Part shown: in pieces, positions 62,801-64,000 of the stretch
Layout of the letters: each line of letters begins with the position of its first letter
How positions within the stretch are numbered: the stretch's first letter is position 1
NCBI GenBank assembly: GCA_010645155.1
Contig: CM021323.1
Span: 5,149,349 to 5,213,348 of the forward strand
Direction: 5' to 3'
DNA length: 64,000 nt
Source: Tigriopus japonicus
Lineage: Eukaryota; Arthropoda; Copepoda; Harpacticoida; Harpacticidae
Program-made: the position numbers and the translations under genes
The notes under the pieces: generated by a model
Database searches by the model: none
The model's input: only the letters and a program-made list of their open reading frames with translations
Told to the model about the DNA's origin: nothing

Positions 62801-63776
62801 ACTCCGGTTCATCCTCGGGTGGATGGGACTCGTCTTCGGAATCCCAGATCCCGATCGCGGCCGGGGTAATTTCGGGTTTGGGAGACACGGGCTCAGGGGA
62901 AATACCATATAAAGCTTGAGGTTCAATCTTGTGCCTGTCCCTTAAATGGGCCGCTAGAGCACTTTGATCGGAGCCTCGAGGTGCGGCGACCTTGATATAG
63001 CACAATTGACACTGCGCTCGTCCCTCTTGCATGGCGTCAAAGTATTCCCATACGTTGCCCCGACCCGCCGTTATTGGTTTACACGGGCGCGCCAACATGG
63101 ATTGGGTGGACTTGGTGCCCAAATCAATCGCGTGGACGCCGGCCAAATGCCGCATCATGGACGTCGTTCCACGATTCGATTGTTGTAAGATGCGATCGCA
63201 TTTCTTACATCGCACCCGCATATTGGGTAAGGCATCAAAATATTGCCAAACTGGTGAGCTTTTCACAATTGATCCTTCGGACAAAGCAATGACAGTGGGT
63301 TGGTGTTGAAGGGCGTTGGTTTTGACATCCGGAGACGACAGAATCGGACTTTTCTGGGGCGAAGAAGCCGCTTTGGGTACCATTGGAGAACTTGACTCGG
63401 GCTTATTGGGATCGGCCAAATGATGTTCCTCGGATAAATGCTCGCTCAAGGTGGCCTCGTTCAATCGCGGGGATTCTTGGAGAATGTCCTGACACAGTTG
63501 GCAAATGGCCGCTTCCGGCGTCAAGGATTGAAAATGTTTCCAAACCCATTCATGGCATGGGGATGGAGGGGTAGGTGGTGGTTGGTTGGGGGGCTGTTTG
63601 GCGCTGATTGCTGGCCCAGCGGAGTTTTGATCGATGTGGTGCTGGCCTGAAAGATGGCGGATGAGGGTCATGGTGGATCCGGAATCGTCCAGCGCTAAGA
63701 TTCGCGAGCATAATTTGCACTCGGCCCGCGGACGACCCGGCAAACGCCGGCAAAATTCCCACACCCAACTACTCAT
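59898..63776 (-). CDS. Nine-BED zinc-finger protein with hAT-transposase-like C-terminus
   Basis: A single uninterrupted frame from ATG at 63776 (MSSWVWEFCRRLPG) to TAA, 1292 residues; an upstream extension of the frame contains no earlier ATG. Nine BED-type fingers (aromatic W-x-(Y/F/H) start, C-x2-C, H-x4-H) have first cysteines at about residues 20, 92, 190, 256, 370, 496, 570, 703 and 788. Finger 6 ends with an H-x3-H spacing. Acidic linkers lie at 425-431 and 621-680. From about 845 onward the protein resembles hAT transposases (LVAVDGFPMDTLLKSDFI, KIKVGEELSSM, then FSLTLYEWKT and THxMSWNMGI-like residues) but lacks the hAT C-terminal dimerisation motif. It is GC-richer than its surroundings and has no introns. 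Likely a ZBED-like, transposon-derived DNA-binding nuclear protein; targets are unknown. Confidence 0.85.
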   Translation of the reverse strand: MSSWVWEFCRRLPGRPRAECKLCSRILALDDSGSTMTLIRHLSGQHHIDQNSAGPAISAKQPPNQPPPTPPSPCHEWVWKHFQSLTPEAAICQLCQDILQESPRLNEATLSEHLSEEHHLADPNKPESSSPMVPKAASSPQKSPILSSPDVKTNALQHQPTVIALSEGSIVKSSPVWQYFDALPNMRVRCKKCDRILQQSNRGTTSMMRHLAGVHAIDLGTKSTQSMLARPCKPITAGRGNVWEYFDAMQEGRAQCQLCYIKVAAPRGSDQSALAAHLRDRHKIEPQALYGISPEPVSPKPEITPAAIGIWDSEDESHPPEDEPEFEPDLQELSDSDQDPLPDNDLSKSSNLRSEVWKYCLHLTSRVAQCRLCQETFPTPNGSTTSLARHLEHVHAISVTLVVQAKRKTNYKNKKLSPNALDVKEEEEEEEAMDTHEPDQAKPSKSPTITDEHHYAKSKSSADSAMTPNEKTSSPRNQRSSVWSHFKAVGSNSARCIKCDRLYRTPNGATIYLHRHIQRHGIFESVSNSQSVEEIKAINERIEKLEEGNMHGRSWTRRYFESISKTVSRCLKCDRLYKTPNFGTTTLARHLQTFHGLSPNETDEKPMPSMPRMKKPRMGLPWEDVDDDDEEEGDQEHQENEDNHDYGNVNDDRNPLLLDNENIAEEDFNFEDENEDQDELELKKRRSWVWKHAKPSNAGMSRCRICHKAFRTKNGATTSLARHLVTFHGLCSASPPVVLSQKSTKELDDLCAKDESLPIPLSKKKCNLRLRSFLNDFYESIGDVISVCKLCQTRLRTSTRNLSQHLIKKHDIDCHKELSMDEMPNTHDGNNLNQDKGNKSAVAPSSSILETVEEILAKLVAVDGFPMDTLLKSDFITEVLAQKRLTMPATCQDLENMLIKHVEYLKIKVGEELSSMTDVDYKFSLTLYEWKTEETNIHIEITCHGHNMSWNMGIVHEMPLMTDSMIMEAVKNLVHDFGLNFHRDIVACTTNGLETLGMEHQKCLDQGIREVVSSVLFERKANQNLISEVRDVLNKLKTNSTQSNNNQFINQRALEQILPQEPQNEIGQRSWLKVLEFIESVLKPEVESRMKRLLPEKDLTYLKNLFLILDTIRIGLQALESSDVNLLLADNIVVEMLEKLEQVSIDLSQTLQDTLSTAMEQLRSHDIVSVIKYISNPKTLLDSAEQKYAFLKMSSREILERDILRFENRLFRNLHKDKVPCINRISQEMEDFENSGFLSSDLKTLRQALVTISPTCRHRGHPQQQRPQLNHTPSTQLEDALAFLKGYYDQRN

Positions 63777-64000
63777 GGTGCGGATGGGAGGCTCGGGCGA
63801 TCGAGCTGGCCGCTCAGCCTCAAGACAACGCACCCCAATCGCTAAAACTAAACAAACTTATGAACGGTTCTTAGTATGGTCCTGTATAGAGTTTCATAAG
63901 AGTTTATGAGCCCTATATTTCTAACAAATCTTCGTAAACAAACTTTTCAGCGTTGCCAAAATCGGGTATCATCATGCCAGTTTTAAAGGTCAATCGTATG
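63777..64000. other. 5' flank of the nine-BED gene
   Basis: The frame stays open for 26 codons upstream of the ATG until a TAA, without another ATG. Promoter elements cannot be assigned. Confidence 0.35.

Noticed and set aside
1..64000. CRISPR array, toxin-antitoxin, operon or prophage
   Set aside because: No spaced direct repeats with unique spacers, no Shine-Dalgarno-led gene runs, and spliced genes throughout; the sequence is eukaryotic.

Overview
The window is eukaryotic and reads as an arthropod, most likely a crustacean. The gene at 812-23220 is a secreted cysteine-rich CUB-type protein of a kind common in crustacean genomes. Introns are GT-AG, the transposons are animal types (mariner, hAT, BEL/Pao, CR1/Jockey-like LINEs, tRNA-derived SINEs), and there is a degenerate CCTAA (TTAGG) tract, the arthropod telomere motif. 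No bacterial or viral gene organisation is visible. One run of Ns (28728-28916) interrupts the sequence.

Layout. (1) 812-23220, + strand: an 11-exon CUB gene of about 408 codons spread over 22.4 kb. Its introns hold a mariner relic, two hAT MITEs, a SINE, a Gypsy-gag relic, LINE relics and, in intron 9, a 5-kb LINE plus two inverted LINE copies. (2) 23.7-28.7 kb: a complete TRIM-like LTR element, a hAT transposase 3' relic, two SINEs and a mariner/Tc1 relic. (3) 29.0-39.1 kb: a BEL/Pao gag-pol relic cut inside integrase, then an almost complete LINE. (4) 42136-49054, + strand: a two-exon orphan gene. Its 6.55-kb intron reduces to 187 bp when two target-site-flanked transposons and everything nested in them are removed. 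(5) 50760-53593, - strand: a multi-exon MULE-type transposase gene with a SWIM zinc finger, disrupted in its first half. (6) 53.6-59.4 kb: a transposon nest comprising a pogo-like MITE, a MULE-like TIR element with a 10-bp target duplication, and a 3.1-kb hAT-type element inserted in that element's TIR. (7) 59898-63776, - strand: an intact, apparently intronless gene with nine BED zinc fingers fused to a hAT-transposase-like C-terminal region.

The three likely host genes (CUB, orphan, nine-BED) do not form a pathway. The dominant signal is transposon insertion, and many insertions can be dated relative to each other because perfect target-site duplications allow the empty site to be read. Splice sites, phases and boundaries were worked out by eye; no database search was possible.
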